Source: Amaranthus tricolor
Lineage: Eukaryota; Streptophyta; Magnoliopsida; Caryophyllales; Amaranthaceae
DNA length: 64,000 nt
Reading direction: 5' to 3'
NCBI RefSeq assembly: GCF_026212465.1
Contig: NC_080058.1
Span: 15,058,140 to 15,122,139 of the forward strand
The notes under the pieces were generated by a model. It was not told the origin of the DNA and did no database searches. It worked only from the letters and a program-made list of their open reading frames with translations. Each line of letters opens with the position of its first letter. Positions within the stretch are counted from its first letter, which is position 1. This document shows, in pieces, positions 23,144 to 34,529 of the stretch. Made by a program: the position numbers and the translations under genes.

Positions 23144-24560
23144 TGTTGATTTTGAGCGGTTTTGATCATTTTTAAGCATCATTCTTATGGTTTTAATGTT
23201 GACGAAGTTTACTAAGGAGATTATTTCTTGTTTGAAGATGTTTTACAATGAAGATGGACAAAAGAGTTAATAAGTGTTTAAAATACAAAAGTTTTGAGGT
23301 GAAATTTTATATATACTCAATCTTTTAGTCATAACTTCTGATAAAAATATTGCATTAATGCAAGGTTTAAGGCATTGGAAAGTAGACTTCAAGAGCTTTC
23401 TAACGGTATATTATATGTCCGATTCCGACACCCGAGCAACAAATGACGACTGTTTAAAGTTCGCCAGCTAGAAGCAAAGCAACGAGTCATCGCCTGAAAG
23501 CCACAACTTGTCGCCGCATGCAATGACTCGTCGCTCCTGATGCGACAGCTCGTCGCTTCTTCAAACTCTTATATCCCAGGCAGAAACAAAGCGCTAACTC
23601 GTTACCCTGATGTCACGAGTCGTTGCATGTCCGTCAGAACCAATTTGTGCGTTTCGACGGTTAATTTTTGGAACCACTATATAAAGTGGCGGTTACCTTT
23701 TTAAAGGAACAATTTTTTTTCTTTAGTTTTTCTGTATGGAATTTTGATTTTTCTCTTCTGTTTTTCCATGAATCTTGCTGATTGAACTCCATTGTTACAC
23801 TTAATGTCCTTGAAATTTATTTTACGTTCTTCTCCATTAGTAAGGTTTCTTTAATTATTGCTTATCATTTACTTTTGCGCATTGAAATCATTCATCATCT
23901 TCATGTTTAGTACTTCAATTAACTCTTCATTCATCATGAATTACATATTTACCACCATGTCTGGTGAGTAGTTTTCTTCTTTCGGGTTAGGGTATAATCT
24001 CTAATTCAAAGCATGAGATGACAATTTATCGATTGATTGTGTGAAACTTGGGTCTATAATTAAATCTACGCTTAATGAATCTCGGTTTAAACATCTTTAT
24101 TAACCTTTTCAATAAAACGGAAGTTTGAGATTAGGACTAATTTAGGATTGAGATATATTTAAGTTAAATTCCTACTAGTTTAGCCAATAAAACGGAAGTT
24201 TGAGGATTAACACTATTTTGGTCTTAAATCGATATTATTCAATAGAGCAGAAGCTTGAGATTAATTAGATCACATTTAATTATGCCAATGACTCAATTTT
24301 ATACAATCATGAGAGTGATCGACTCCCATGTTAGAATTAGGTGATGCCCCACACCCTAGAGCTTGTCATATCATATTCATCTTCATATTAATCATTGTTT
24401 TAGCTTTAGTTTTTGCATCTTAGTACTAGTTTCTCAACCGCATTACTTCTTGATCCGTGTCTTGTAGTCATAAAACAAACAAATTGATTAACTCGCCTCC
24501 TTGTGTTCGACCCGCAATTACACGTCAACCGTGTGCTTGCGGTATTTAAAAGTTGCACCA
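23144..24560 (+). repeat. Probable 5' LTR of the Gypsy element
   Basis: Proposed because a 'tgttgattttgagcgg' start and a 'gttgcacca' end bracket sequence lying just upstream of a PBS. Inside are the roughly 130 bp module shared with the 4.4-5.3 kb foldback (23330-23465), GC-rich units around 'gactcgtcgc' (about 23480-23640) and 'actatataaagtgg' (about 23678), a plausible TATA box. Exact ends are uncertain, as no second LTR is available. Confidence 0.5.
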
Positions 24561-24569
24561 TTAAATTTT

Positions 24570-24587
24570 TGGCGCTGTTTCTGGGGA
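24570..24587 (+). promoter_or_regulatory. Primer binding site, tRNA-Asp type
   Basis: An 18 base site starting TGGCGC and ending GGGGA. From memory of the tRNA-Asp 3' end, it matches the expected complement at 15 of 18 positions. This type of PBS is usual for Athila/Tat-type Gypsy elements. Confidence 0.6.
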
Positions 24588-24659
24588 GGCGACGAATAAT
24601 TCTTTTGTTTTGTTGATTGATCTACTTGTCACTTGCTTGTTGTCCCCTCTCGTAGACCC

Positions 24660-26155
24660 CTTTGTGTTTGAATTCTCTGAATGCATAGAAGAGCTCGATC
24701 TCTAGAGCGATTCGACCCAGAGATCGAAGCTACTGCCGTAGACTGAACGCCGAACGCCTAAGGCGACAGCAAGACCAAATGGCCAATAACGCTAACCAAT
24801 CCTTTGGCCAATTGGGTGCGCCCACGCTCACCCAAACTTCCATTACATTTATTGTCAAACCCGATTTTGGTACAGAAAATTTTGAATTAAAACCTCACCT
24901 CATCCAAATGATTGAGAGGAAATAATTCGGCAGTCACCCTAGTGAGATTCCTCATGACCATATCACAGGTTTATAGAAAGGTATGACACTATCACTGCTA
25001 AGGATCTTTCCATGGAAGCAGTACGTATGAGGCTTTTCCCGTTCAACCTAAAGGATAAAGCTAAGTCCTGGATCAAGTCCGAGCCTGCTAGTATATATAG
25101 GACCTGGGAAGAACTAGCCAATGGTTTTTTGGCCAAATTCTATCCCCCACGAAAGACCTCTCAAATCTGGACACAGCAGCAGACCTTCAAGCAGCAGCCT
25201 TTTGAATTATTTTACGAGGCATGGGAGAGGTTTAAGGACATTCAACTTAGGTGTCCTCACCATCAGATACCTAATTGGTTGCTCGCCCAGTCCTTCTATG
25301 GAAGATTGTTTGATGAGCACAAGTCGTCAATTAACGCCGCATGTAGCAGCGACATGGACTCCAAGCTCCCAGATGACCTCTTGAGACTCTTCGAGACCAT
25401 GGCCAAAAATGGGTTCTCATGGAGCAATGAGAGAGGCCTAGTGTCCCAGAGTTACAATGCTGAATCCCAAACCATCAAGGCACTCACCAAACAGATAGCG
25501 AATCTCACTTAACAGATGGCTAAGGTAAGCATGGTAAGCTCCTTCTCTTGTTTTAATAATGCTGCTAACTTATGTGATACTTGGGGCGTCCCAGGCCACT
25601 GTTCGAGTACGTGCCTCCAAGTTTACGAGGAGGCAAACGCATTGTGCAGTAAACCTCCTGGTGACCCATACTCTAACAGATATAATGCAGGTTATAAGCA
25701 CCCTAATTTGTCCTACTCAAGCACTAATGTGCTAAATCCACAACATCAGCAAGCTCCATACCAATACCCACCGCTGTACAAGCAGTAAGCTCACCTAACT
25801 TAGCCTAGTCTCAAGTCTGAGGTTGACAACCTGCGAAACTTGTTGCGGACTCACATCCAAAACAGTGTCTCACACATGAAATTTCTCGAGACACAATTAG
25901 CTCAGGTAGCACAGCAGATCAATACTGGTACTCCTAACCAGTTTCCTAGCCAGCCTGAACAGAAAAGCAAGGAACCTAGCCAAGTAAATGCTGTGATCGA
26001 GATGGAAGGTAACAATTTGGCTGAAATTCATCTTCATGAAGTGTATTCTATGAAGCCAATTGGTGATACCAATTCTGATACTGTTTTCTTTGAATCTGTT
26101 GAATTGAGACCTGACCACGAAAATGGGAAGGAGTCTAGAGTAGCCGACATTTGAC
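24660..26155 (+). pseudogene. Gypsy gag polyprotein (Retrotrans_gag)
   Basis: The clearest segment, 25012-25512, encodes MRLFPFNLKDKAKSWIKSEP, TWEELANGFLAKFYPP and FELFYEAWERFKDIQLRCPHH, the standard core of the Retrotrans_gag family. Upstream, codons for a linker rich in Gln/Asn and a KPDFGTENFELKPHLIQMIE block lie in the same or nearby frames but contain stops near 24922 and 24975. Downstream, LCDTWGVPGHCSSTC (about 25575-25620) resembles the usual C..CG..GH....C knuckle with Trp replacing the second Cys. A further helical segment (25840-26154) ends gag. A virus-like-particle structural protein in active relatives; here broken. Confidence 0.75.
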
Positions 26156-26176
26156 TTTATCCCTTTCCCTTAGAAG

Positions 26177-26806
26177 TTGGCTCAAGCCAAACTTGAGAGG
26201 AAGTATGGGAAGTTTTTTAAGTTACTCAAAGACAACTCTTTAGAGTCGTCTTTTCTAGACATGCTAGCCAAGGCACCAACAGTTCCCAAAATGTTTGAGG
26301 ACTTAGTGTCTGATAAGCATGGAGGGACTATCACAGTTCCTAAGCTAGGAGACCCCAGTAATTTCAGTATTACCGTTACTATTGGAGGTGTTTTAATAAA
26401 CAAAGCTTTATGTGCCTTGGGTGCAGGTGTGAGTTTGATACCATATGCATTGTATAAGAAGTTAGGAAATTGGCCCCTTATGAGACTAAACTGCAACTTG
26501 CCGACCGTAGTCCTATCTACCCTAAGGGGATTTTAATGGATGTGTCGGTGGGTATTGGACGGTCTGTGGTCCCTTGTGATGTCTTAATTGCAGATATACC
26601 CAAGGATCCTAAGACCCCAATCATTCTAGGGAGACCATGTTTGGCAACTTGTGGAACCGTGGTAGATGTTGCTAGGGGTAGAATTGTGATGGAAATAGGG
26701 GATGCTAAGCATGAATTCAATATTGATAATTCCCTTGATTTTTCTGTGTCTGTTGAATCTATGTGTCACGTATATGTTCCTACTAAATCTAGCTATGAGT
26801 GTTGAT
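26177..26806 (+). pseudogene. Gypsy aspartic protease with lost catalytic Asp
   Basis: The frame at 26177-26536 gives MLAKAPTVPKMFEDLV and then a retropepsin core: SITVTIGGVLINKALCALGAGVSLIPY. In related elements the corresponding site is C-D-L-G-A-S; here the catalytic Asp is Ala and the Ser is Gly. After a frameshift near 26500 the second half continues in the frame 26470-26805 with ADRSPIYPKGILMDV, PCDVLIADIPKDPKTPIILG and RPCLATCGTVVDVARG. Both the frameshift and the missing Asp make this protease inactive. RT should follow but does not. Confidence 0.75.
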
Positions 26807-27317
26807 GCTTTAGACTCCTTTCTTGAAGGCGCCGGGGGGAGTGAAGAAGTAATGAGTTGGGAAGGTATTTGTGAAGAAAATTTTGATCTAACCCATGAGC
26901 TGTCGCAAGATGATGAATTTGTCAGGACACTGAGTTGCAAGACGAAAAGCCAATGCATGAGGAAAAGGAGGTGACAAAGGAGAGCTCCACACCTCCCAAG
27001 GTAATTTCTAGTGAACTTTTATCCATACGGGGAGCACTAATGTTGTCCCTAACAAAGATCACAAAAAGAAATGCTTAAAAAAGAAGTCTTGTAAGAGAAA
27101 GAAAAAGAAAAGGCTCGTTGGGGACAGTTTTAAAAGTGTTGATCTTGTTGACGATGACACTACTCGGGTAAAGTACCTAGAAAGTGTGAAATTGAACACT
27201 TGTATTGAAAGGAACCTTTTCCTTCATAATGATCTTGAGCTTAGCTGATTTTCATGGGTTAAGCTGAGTCGAGCTATAGACGTAGTGTAGATTTTCATGG
27301 GTTGAGCTGATTTTCAT

Positions 27318-27336
27318 GGGGGGGGGGGGGGGGGGG
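27318..27336. repeat. Homopolymer run of 19 G
   Basis: An unbroken G tract following 'gattttcat'. 'gattttcatgggtt' occurs twice just upstream (27249, 27290), so the run sits at the end of a short direct-repeat cluster. Sequence length here should be treated as uncertain. Confidence 0.95.
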
Positions 27337-27350
27337 AGAGTCTACACCTG

Positions 27351-28040
27351 TTAGTGTAGATTTTTATTGTTTTCCTAGTTTAGTTTTAATGCTTTCTTAT
27401 ATTAGGATTTTTATTGCTTTTGTTATTATTTTTGTTTTGTTTTTCCTTTTTGTTTACCCTTATCCAAAAAAAAAATTGAAAAAAAAGAAAGAAAAGATAA
27501 TGCTAGCCAATAACCTGTGAAGGAGGCTAAGCAAAAAGGAGAGTGAGTGTTCATCAGCTGCTAGCATTGTTCCTCCTTTACCGTGGCGCTTGACAGGTAT
27601 ATTTCGATTCCTATCTCTACTCTCATCTCTTCTTATATTCTAGTTCCACCATATTGTAATATCTTGACCCACCTAGCCATCCTTAATTAGATTCTCGCGC
27701 ATCATCTCTTGTTAACCATTGCATGTTATATGAGCTAAAAATTTACTTATGTATACATACAGTTGTATATTTGAATGTGAATAATTTACTTATGTATGTA
27801 GTTGTATATTATTAGTTTCTTATTATTTTGATTTATGTGTATTTGATTAAACAAAATGGTTTGTTTTTGGTTATATATGTTTTGTAATTAAAATATACAT
27901 AATTTGATTACTTTAAATAATACAAAGGTTATATAGCGTTAAATAGGGTTAATTTGGGTTAACTAGGGTTAATTATATATGTTAAAAGTTGTGTATTAAT
28001 TTTGTTTTGAATTAAATAATAGCACTTAGGATGACAAAAG
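27351..28040. other. Spacer between Gypsy and CACTA remnants
   Basis: A poly-A/T-rich 'ccaaaaaaaaaattgaaaaaaaag' stretch near 27465 and AT-rich leader-like sequence. The left terminal repeat of the CACTA should lie here, but I find no 'cactagtg' start or 'gcggtt' repeats, so that end appears to be lost. Confidence 0.4.
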
Positions 28041-28051
28041 ATTGCTCTTAG

Positions 28052-30385
28052 ATGTATGGAAGCATTGAATCGTCAGAATTTATTGAAGGCGTATTAGAAT
28101 TTTGTAGTATTGCGGTTGAATATCAAGTTAGGATGGGGGGATTTTGTTTTTATTGCCCACGTGTCACTTGTGGCAATGTATCAAAGGTAGATATTGTTCA
28201 TATCCTTAGGGAGCACATACTTCAACGTGGGTTTAGGCCTCAATATCATGTTTGGGTTTGGCATGGTGATGAGGGACTTTACAAAGAGAAAAGTGTTGTT
28301 GAGGATGTCAATAATGTGGCCGATGTCAATGAGGATGTAGAAGATCGTGTTGATGGGTATGAGACAGATGAAGAGAATGTCGATGAGGATGTGGATCGTG
28401 TTGATGAGATGATGGAGGGAGTCGAGCATGAGTTAGGAAAACGTCCTCGTGTTTTTGACTTAAAGGCTTTTCATAGGCCTTTGTACCCTGGATGTACAAA
28501 GTTCACCAAACTAACAGCAGTGTTGACATTTTCAACATTAAGTCAAAGTTCAATTGGAGTGACGCTAGTTTCACAATGTTATTAGAAGCGTTAGGTGAGA
28601 TGCTTTCTGAGGGAAATGAACTTCCAAAGTCAACATATTATGCCAAAAAGCTCATGTGTCCTTTCAGCTTAGAGTACTAGAAGATTCATGCGTGTCCAAA
28701 TGATTGTGTATTGTATCGGAATGAAAACGAGAACTTAGAAGAGTGTTCTAGGTGTGGGTTATCACACTACAAGCATAATGGGGCTCGGGATGCTAAAGCG
28801 CCCCGGGCTAAGGTATTGTGGTATCTTGAAATAATTCCTAGATTCAAGCGCTTATTTCTATAAAGAAAGATGCATTAAATTTGAGTTGGCATGCAAATAG
28901 GGTGAAGAAAGGTTACTTGCTCACACATCCATCTGATACTCTAGAGTGGAAGAGTATTGATAGGTTGCATAAGACTTTTGGGGATGAAGTTTGTAATTTA
29001 AAGGTCGGACTGTGTATGGATGGAATGAACCCATTCGACAATCTTAGTTCTCAACATAGTACTTGGCCGGTACTGTTAGTGATCTATAATTTGCCACCTT
29101 GGTTGTGTATGAAGCGTAAGTACATTATACTTTCGCTTCTTAACTCGGGTCCTAAACTACCTAGCAATGACATAGATGTATATCTTGCACCTCTCCTTGA
29201 GGATTTGAGAAAGATGTGGGATGAAGGCATTTCCGTGTTTGATGCATATGCAAATGAGGAGTTCACCTTGCGTGCAATGCTTTTGTGCATCGTTAATGAT
29301 TTTCTGGAATATGGAAACTTATCGGAGTATAAGAACAAAGGGAAGAAAGCATGCCCAATATGTATCGATGACATGGAATCCACGTGGATTCATAAGTGCA
29401 AAGTAGGGTGAGGAATCCAGCACAACCCGAGGGGAGTATGATTCAAGGCACTGTGACCGATATATTCGTAACTTTATAGCCGAGTATTTGGCCATGGAAA
29501 AGTCTATTGGACTTTCCACCTCTCGACACGAAGGAAAGCTTGAGGGAAAAGGAACAATTGGCTCCAAATCGATCACATCTCCTCGAGGCAGTCTTCTACA
29601 AGCACACTTGTATGTGTGCATAATATTCCTGAAGTCCATCCTTTTTTTAATGAGCATTTACATATATTGCGCGCAAAATATCCTTGTAAAGGGGATAGGG
29701 GATTGATGCAGTTGCATAATAAGACGTTTATTGATTGTTTTCATAGTCGAGTAGTATTTGAAGAACTCAAGGGTGTATCTGAAATTGTTAAGTGATTAGC
29801 TTTTGGTCTTCGTGATGATGTCAATAAAGATGATGGTATGATGTCAATGGCTTCACAATTTTGACTAAGGGTCAAGATAAGAAGTCATCTTACCTACAAA
29901 ATAGTGGGGTTTCTATTTTAGCGTCATGTACATTTTACGTGAGTGCCAAGGATCAATCGCCGGTTGATGCTAAACTGGTATACTACAGGCGAGTACATGA
30001 AATATGGGAGCTGGACTACTCTACTTTCACTATTGGTCTTTTCAAATGTAAGTGGATAAATAATAATCGACGATGCATAAAAAATGACGGCCCTTGTGGA
30101 TTCACTCTTGTAGACTTAGCTCGTTTGTGTGATAGTGAGGAGCCATTCATACTAGCCACACAAGCCTAGCAAGTATTCTATATTGTAGACCCGTCTGATA
30201 AAAAATGGTCTATTGTTGTACCGGGAAAAAGAACTATCCTTGGTATAGGTGATGTTGAGGATGAAGAAGAATATGATGCTTTGGAAGACTCCCCGCCCTT
30301 TATCAATCCAAAATCAATGGATCAAGATGATGTAGATGTTGGTTATATGCGTGTAGATCACACGGAAGGAATACATTTGAATTAA
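28052..30385 (+). pseudogene. TNP2-like CACTA transposase
   Basis: Residues 1-80 (28052-28300) form the transposase-associated domain: SSEFIEGVLEFC, CPRVTCGN, LREHILQRGFRPQYHVWVWHG. An acidic linker follows. Next come FTMLLEALGEMLSEGNELPKSTYYAKK (28590-28650) and CPNDCVLYRNENENLEECSRCG, then the transposase_21 core at 28881-29411 with LKVGLCMDGMNPFDNLSSQH, NLPPWLCMKRKYIILSLL and DLRKMWDEGISVFDAY. The C-terminal part (29855-30180) shows YYRRVHEIWELDY, FKCKWIN and GFTLVDLARL, a DUF4216-like domain, ending with ERT-like acidic residues at the TAA 30383-30385. Stops include TAG 28678-28680, and frames shift near 28490, 28860, 29411 and 29860. It would have bound the ends and cut the element; now inactive. 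Confidence 0.8.
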
Positions 30386-30439
30386 GTGATTCATAAGGTA
30401 TGAATTTTAAGGTTTTTTAAGCTTTTTTGGCACTTTTGC

Positions 30440-30765
30440 ACATAACTTGGTAAGTTGCGATTTTAAGGGTTTTAAACTTTTTTGGCACTTTCGCGCATAA
30501 AGTATCTCAAACTTGATTTGTTTTGCACGAAACATGGCACAGAATGCTATTTGGTATGTATTATTGTGTTGAAGTGGTTAGAATTGTAAATCATAGTCAG
30601 ATTCTTAAAATTACTTGGTAAGTTGTGATTTTAAGGGTTTTTAAGCTTTTTTGGCGCTTTCACGCATAAAGTAGCTCAAACTTGGTTTTTTTTGCATGAA
30701 ACTTTGCACACAACACTATTTGGTATATATTATTGTGTTGAAGTGGTTAGAATTGAAATTAAGTT
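30440..30765. repeat. Two copies of a ~150-180 bp repeat between CACTA genes
   Basis: Landmarks 'ttttaagggttttaaa.ttttttggc', 'tttcgcgcataaagtatctcaaac' and 'ggtatatattattgtgttgaag' occur twice here and again at 33150-33670, in the same orientation. Confidence 0.85.
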
Positions 30766-30917
30766 CCTATGTTCTAATATATTTCTATTCATACTCATTC
30801 AGGTACTCATTTACAATACATCTTTTCAAAGACGAAATTGTCCTCAAGATTGAGACCTTGGATAATGAGCATCATAGTTATGACACTAAAGAGGACTAAA
30901 TTGTTTGATACGAGCGT

Positions 30918-32986
30918 ATGGCTGAAGACGCTCCACCACTTAGTAATGATTATGACACTGTAGACGTTTCACCAATGGATGCTCCCACTACCACTAAGAA
31001 AAGAAAAGGGCAAGGTCCTAAAAAAAAATCTCAAATTCACAGAACCCATGCATTGGGTCAACCCAGTGGAAAATGGCGTAGGCAATATGGAAAACAAGTG
31101 GGCCTATGTATCCGCAAGATTTTGATATTGTACGCATAAAATGAGGTTCCAGAGCATTTGAAGAACTCTCTATGGGATGATACTGTGGTATGCAACTTTA
31201 CTATTTTTATTCATTTAGTTTCATTTTAAAATTAATTTAATTGGCACTGATAAATATAATTTTTCTTTCGTAGAATCTTTTTTACATAGAGAACGATTAG
31301 GAGAAGAAGAATGTGTTTCTTTCAGCTGTTGCTGAAAGATTCAGAGATTTCAAATCCAAGCTAATAACTGGCTGGATCACCAAGACGCGTGTCCGTAAGA
31401 CCAAAAAGGGAAAAGGGGAAACGAATGTGGAGATGAAGGTGGAGAGCAAGCACCTTCAAAGATGCCCTATGAAATATGTGGTCACACATTGAAGAATGAG
31501 TGGGAGGCTTTTGTTGCCAAAAGAACAACTCCCATTGAAGTTGTAAGTATTCCATATTACATTATAGCTTTTGATTTAAATTTACTTCTTTTGATTCAAT
31601 CATTAAACAAAAATATGACATTTGATTTCTATTGATTAATTAGGAAAAGCATGGTAAAGCTTCTGAATCAGCAAGCAAAAGGAAGTTTAACCATCGCTTG
31701 CGCCCAAAAATGTACGATATAAGGCCCGAAAAGAGTGGGTGGATGTGGGTTTATACCCCAATCTAAGTTTTACCATGAACTCTGTTGCTCAAAATCTGGA
31801 GCCAACTCCCGAGCCAGTGGTAAAGGTACATAGTTTTTAAATATATAAGCACTTACTAATTTAAATTGCAACGTGTTTTAATATTTTATTATGAAGGCGA
31901 CTTAACTGAGGTTGCATATGGTGTGGCACAGCCAACCAAAGAGGGCCAAACAATGCATTCCATGCCTATTACAAGTGGCCACATCAGTGTGACCGTAGAA
32001 ACTATTCTAAAGGGGTTTGAAGATTTCTCACTCCCGGTTCCAATGCCAGAATGGATCCTTGAGAAATTATTAGACGCTCTAGGTAGTTTCGTCACATGGC
32101 CATATGATTGGGTTCGATTCACTACCATGGTAATAATCATTTGTATCTTATTGATTTATTTTTAATTGCATGCTTACACTAATTTAATTGTATACATTTA
32201 AATAGCAAAAGAGTCCAAAGGGCACTAGGAGAGAGATCGGTTACTCATCAAAGGTGTTGACTAGGTCAAAGTCGATGGAAATCACTCCAATTTTGACTGA
32301 TACGAAGCTAAAAGATCTCTCTCAAGATTGCAAATAGTTGCACACATGTGCATCTCGCATGCGTGAGGAGGACCCAATCGTGCTAACCCTGCAGAAGGAA
32401 AAATTCTGCTTTGTTGAGAGCCCGTTTGTAATTATTAGTCCTAGTGACATTGGGCAATTTTTGAGAGGAGAAATGTTGAATGTAGCTCATATCCATGTCT
32501 ATATGAGGTGATGTTCATTATCTTACAACTTAGGCATTATTGTTTAATTGTTTTAATAACCGAATTACTGACAAAAGTTTCTTATTCGTAAGTTTAGTGC
32601 GGCTTACGAGTAGCTAAATTCTTGCGAACCTCCAATAAAAATTGGATGGTTTTGTCTTGAGTCGATTTCGGGTACTAAAAGCGTAAATGATCTAGATGAC
32701 GTCAAAGCATACATTGAGACTGCTTTGAATAATTCCCTTGCATCTAAACACAGGTTCATTCTGGCTCCATATGTGGAAGAGTAAGTTTTATTTTTCAAAT
32801 TGAACTTATCTTTTGATTTTTAAGTTCACATAATCTCTAATTCGTTGATTTTAAATTTGCGTTTGTAGTTTGCATTGGATACTTTTGGTCATATGTCCTT
32901 TGACGAATACTGTGCACGTCTTCGACCCATTATGAAAAGCTCAAAGCCCACCTCGCAACACAAAATTCAAAGCCTTGTTGAATGCG

Positions 32987-33027
<41 letters not shown>

Positions 33028-33903
33028 CATGCATTGATATATTAATAGTTATACTTTTCCAATGCGTTTCAGTACATTGAAGACAGTGCGTGGAGAAATG
33101 GACAGCAGTAAAGGTACACAACACTATTTGATATACGTTTCATTTAAGTGTTGTTGGCACTTTCACGCATAAAGTAACTCAAACTTGGTTTGTTTTGCAC
33201 GAAACTTGGCACACAACACTATTTGGTATATATTATTGTGTTGAAGTGGTTAGAATTGAAAATCATAGTCATATGCTAGAAATTAGGTGCTAAGTTTCGA
33301 TTTTAAGGGTTTTTAAGCTTTTTTGGCACTTTCGCGCATAAAGTATCTCAAACTTGGTTTGTTTTGCATGAAACTTGGCACACAAATCTATTTGGTATAT
33401 ATTATTGTGTTGAAAATGGTTAGAATTGAAATTCATAGTCATATGCTAGAAATTACGTGCGAAGTTTCGATTTTAAGGGTTTTTAAGGTTTTTTGGCACT
33501 TTCGCGCATAAAGTATCTCAAACTTGGTTTGTTTTGCACGAAACTTGGCACACAAATCTATTTGGTATATATTATTGTGTTGAAATGGTTAGAATTGAAA
33601 TTCATAGTCATATGCTTGAAATTACGTGCTAAGTTGCGGTTTTAAGGGTTTTTTAAGCTTTTTTGGTACTAACATCTATTTTCTCTTAGTCCTTTCCACA
33701 AGATTATAATACCATTGATTGCGGCTACTACACTCTTAAATACATGGACGATATCTTACAATCCGTGAAGGAGGTTGGAGTCGAAAACATTGATGCCGTA
33801 AGTATTTGTTACGTTCTTAAATTATAATATTATGAGAGATGGGAAAATGCGCGAATTGAAGGACAAGATTGCCGCGTATCTTGCTAGTTTTTATTCTTGG
33901 TAA
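30918..33903 (+). pseudogene. CACTA TNPA-type gene with Ulp1 domain
   Basis: A multi-exon gene, start chosen at 30918 (MAEDAPPLSNDYD). Exon blocks: a basic region with KKRKGQGPKKKS; an ERFRDFKSKLI block and KNEWEAFVAKRTTP (about 31490-31545) followed by KRKFNHRL, typical of the plant transposase_24 family; a segment GHISVTVETILKGFEDFSLPVP (31975-32050) of DUF8039 type; and a C48/Ulp1-like peptidase. The peptidase His is in LHWILLVICP (codon 32873), the Asp in VHVFD (32924) and the Cys in DCGYYTLKYM (33720). 'gtaag'-type donors follow several blocks. A TGA at about 32933 and other breaks suggest decay. The end is LASFYSW and TAA 33901-33903. Confidence 0.75.
33150..33670. repeat. Three to four tandem ~180 bp repeats in the Ulp1 gene intron
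   Basis: Copies begin near 33150, 33320 and 33490, with a partial at 33640. They share the landmarks listed for 30440-30765 plus 'aaattcatagtcatatgct.gaaatta.gtgc'. They lie between the exon ending at about 33113 and the Cys-bearing exon at 33690. Confidence 0.85.
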
Positions 33904-34165
33904 ATAATGTAATTAGTTTAGATTTAGGACTTTTGTATATGTATATTATTATATATACGATCGAGAGTGTATACATATATTAGTTGGTGATCATTGGTGA
34001 TATATTGGTGATTATCATTGGATTATTACATTGTACGTTAATCATTGTTTATCACATTGTACATTAATCATTGGATTGTTTATTAATATTTAACGGAAAA
34101 AAATGCTATATGCCGTGGTTCTCCCAAAACCGCAGCATATAGTGTATTTTTGATTTTAAAAGCAA

Positions 34166-34210
34166 AAGACTATATGCTGCGGTTTTGGGAGAACCGCAGC
34201 ATATAGTCTT
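34166..34210. repeat. Perfect subterminal hairpin of the CACTA
   Basis: Two 19 bp perfect inverted arms (34166-34184, 34192-34210) with a 7 bp loop, built from 'tatatgctgcggtt' and its complement. Less perfect pairs flank it at 34105-34143 and 34213-34250. Such repeats near the ends are the expected transposase-binding sites in CACTA elements. Confidence 0.85.
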
Positions 34211-34383
34211 ACACTATATGTTGCGGTTCCAATAAAACCGCAGCATATAATGCACTTAAATGCTGCGGGTTTAAACCGCAACATTTAAAATAAGCCATCT
34301 GCTGCTATCACTAATGCTTGGGATCTAAACCGTAGCATATTATGGCCAAAAAACCGCAGCAAATGAGGTTTTTTTCACTAGTG

Positions 34384-34529
34384 TCTGCTTTTGTTTCTCT
34401 TATAGAACCAAAGGATATTAAAGATGCTATAAAGGAACTGGAGTCGATCTTGCAGTGCAAAGTGAGTTAAACAAGTTTGAAAGAAACAAAGTTTAGGACT
34501 TAGTTGAAAAACCATAGGATCGCACCATT
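34384..34529 (+). pseudogene. Copia pol fragment, left part of RT
   Basis: Directly after the CACTA end the frame reads SAFVSLIEPKDIKDAIKE, then QSELNKFERNKV-DLVEKP with TAG replacing Trp, then DRTI. These are the residues just upstream of the Copia reverse transcriptase core. The frame stops at 34529, where a 4.16 kb insertion begins, and resumes at 38690. Upstream gag/integrase parts of this copy are not present left of the CACTA. Confidence 0.75.

Larger units (their letters stand above)
23144..27350 (+). mobile_element. Athila/Tat-like Gypsy element lacking RT and IN
   Basis: Order: probable 5' LTR (23144-24560), tRNA-Asp-type primer binding site (24570-24587), gag (about 24660-26155) and protease (26177-26806), then a purine-rich stretch and a 'gtcgagctatagacg' phrase at about 27270, with no reverse transcriptase, RNase H or integrase. 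Most likely a large internal deletion removed the rest of pol, and the 3' LTR is not found. The assignment to the Athila/Tat group rests on the PBS and gag/protease style. Confidence 0.7.
28041..34383 (+). mobile_element. CACTA (En/Spm-like) element, left end missing
   Basis: Two genes in the usual order: a TNP2-like transposase (28052-30385) and a TNPA-type gene with a Ulp1 peptidase domain (30918-33903). The right terminus 'tttttttcactagtg' ends at 34383 (inverted: CACTAGTGAAAAAAA), preceded by subterminal 'gctgcggtttt' repeats in both orientations. The element interrupts a Copia gene, since 34384 onward resumes a Copia frame. Both genes have stops and frameshifts. The coordinate at the left is the first recognisable coding base, not a real end. 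Confidence 0.8.
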
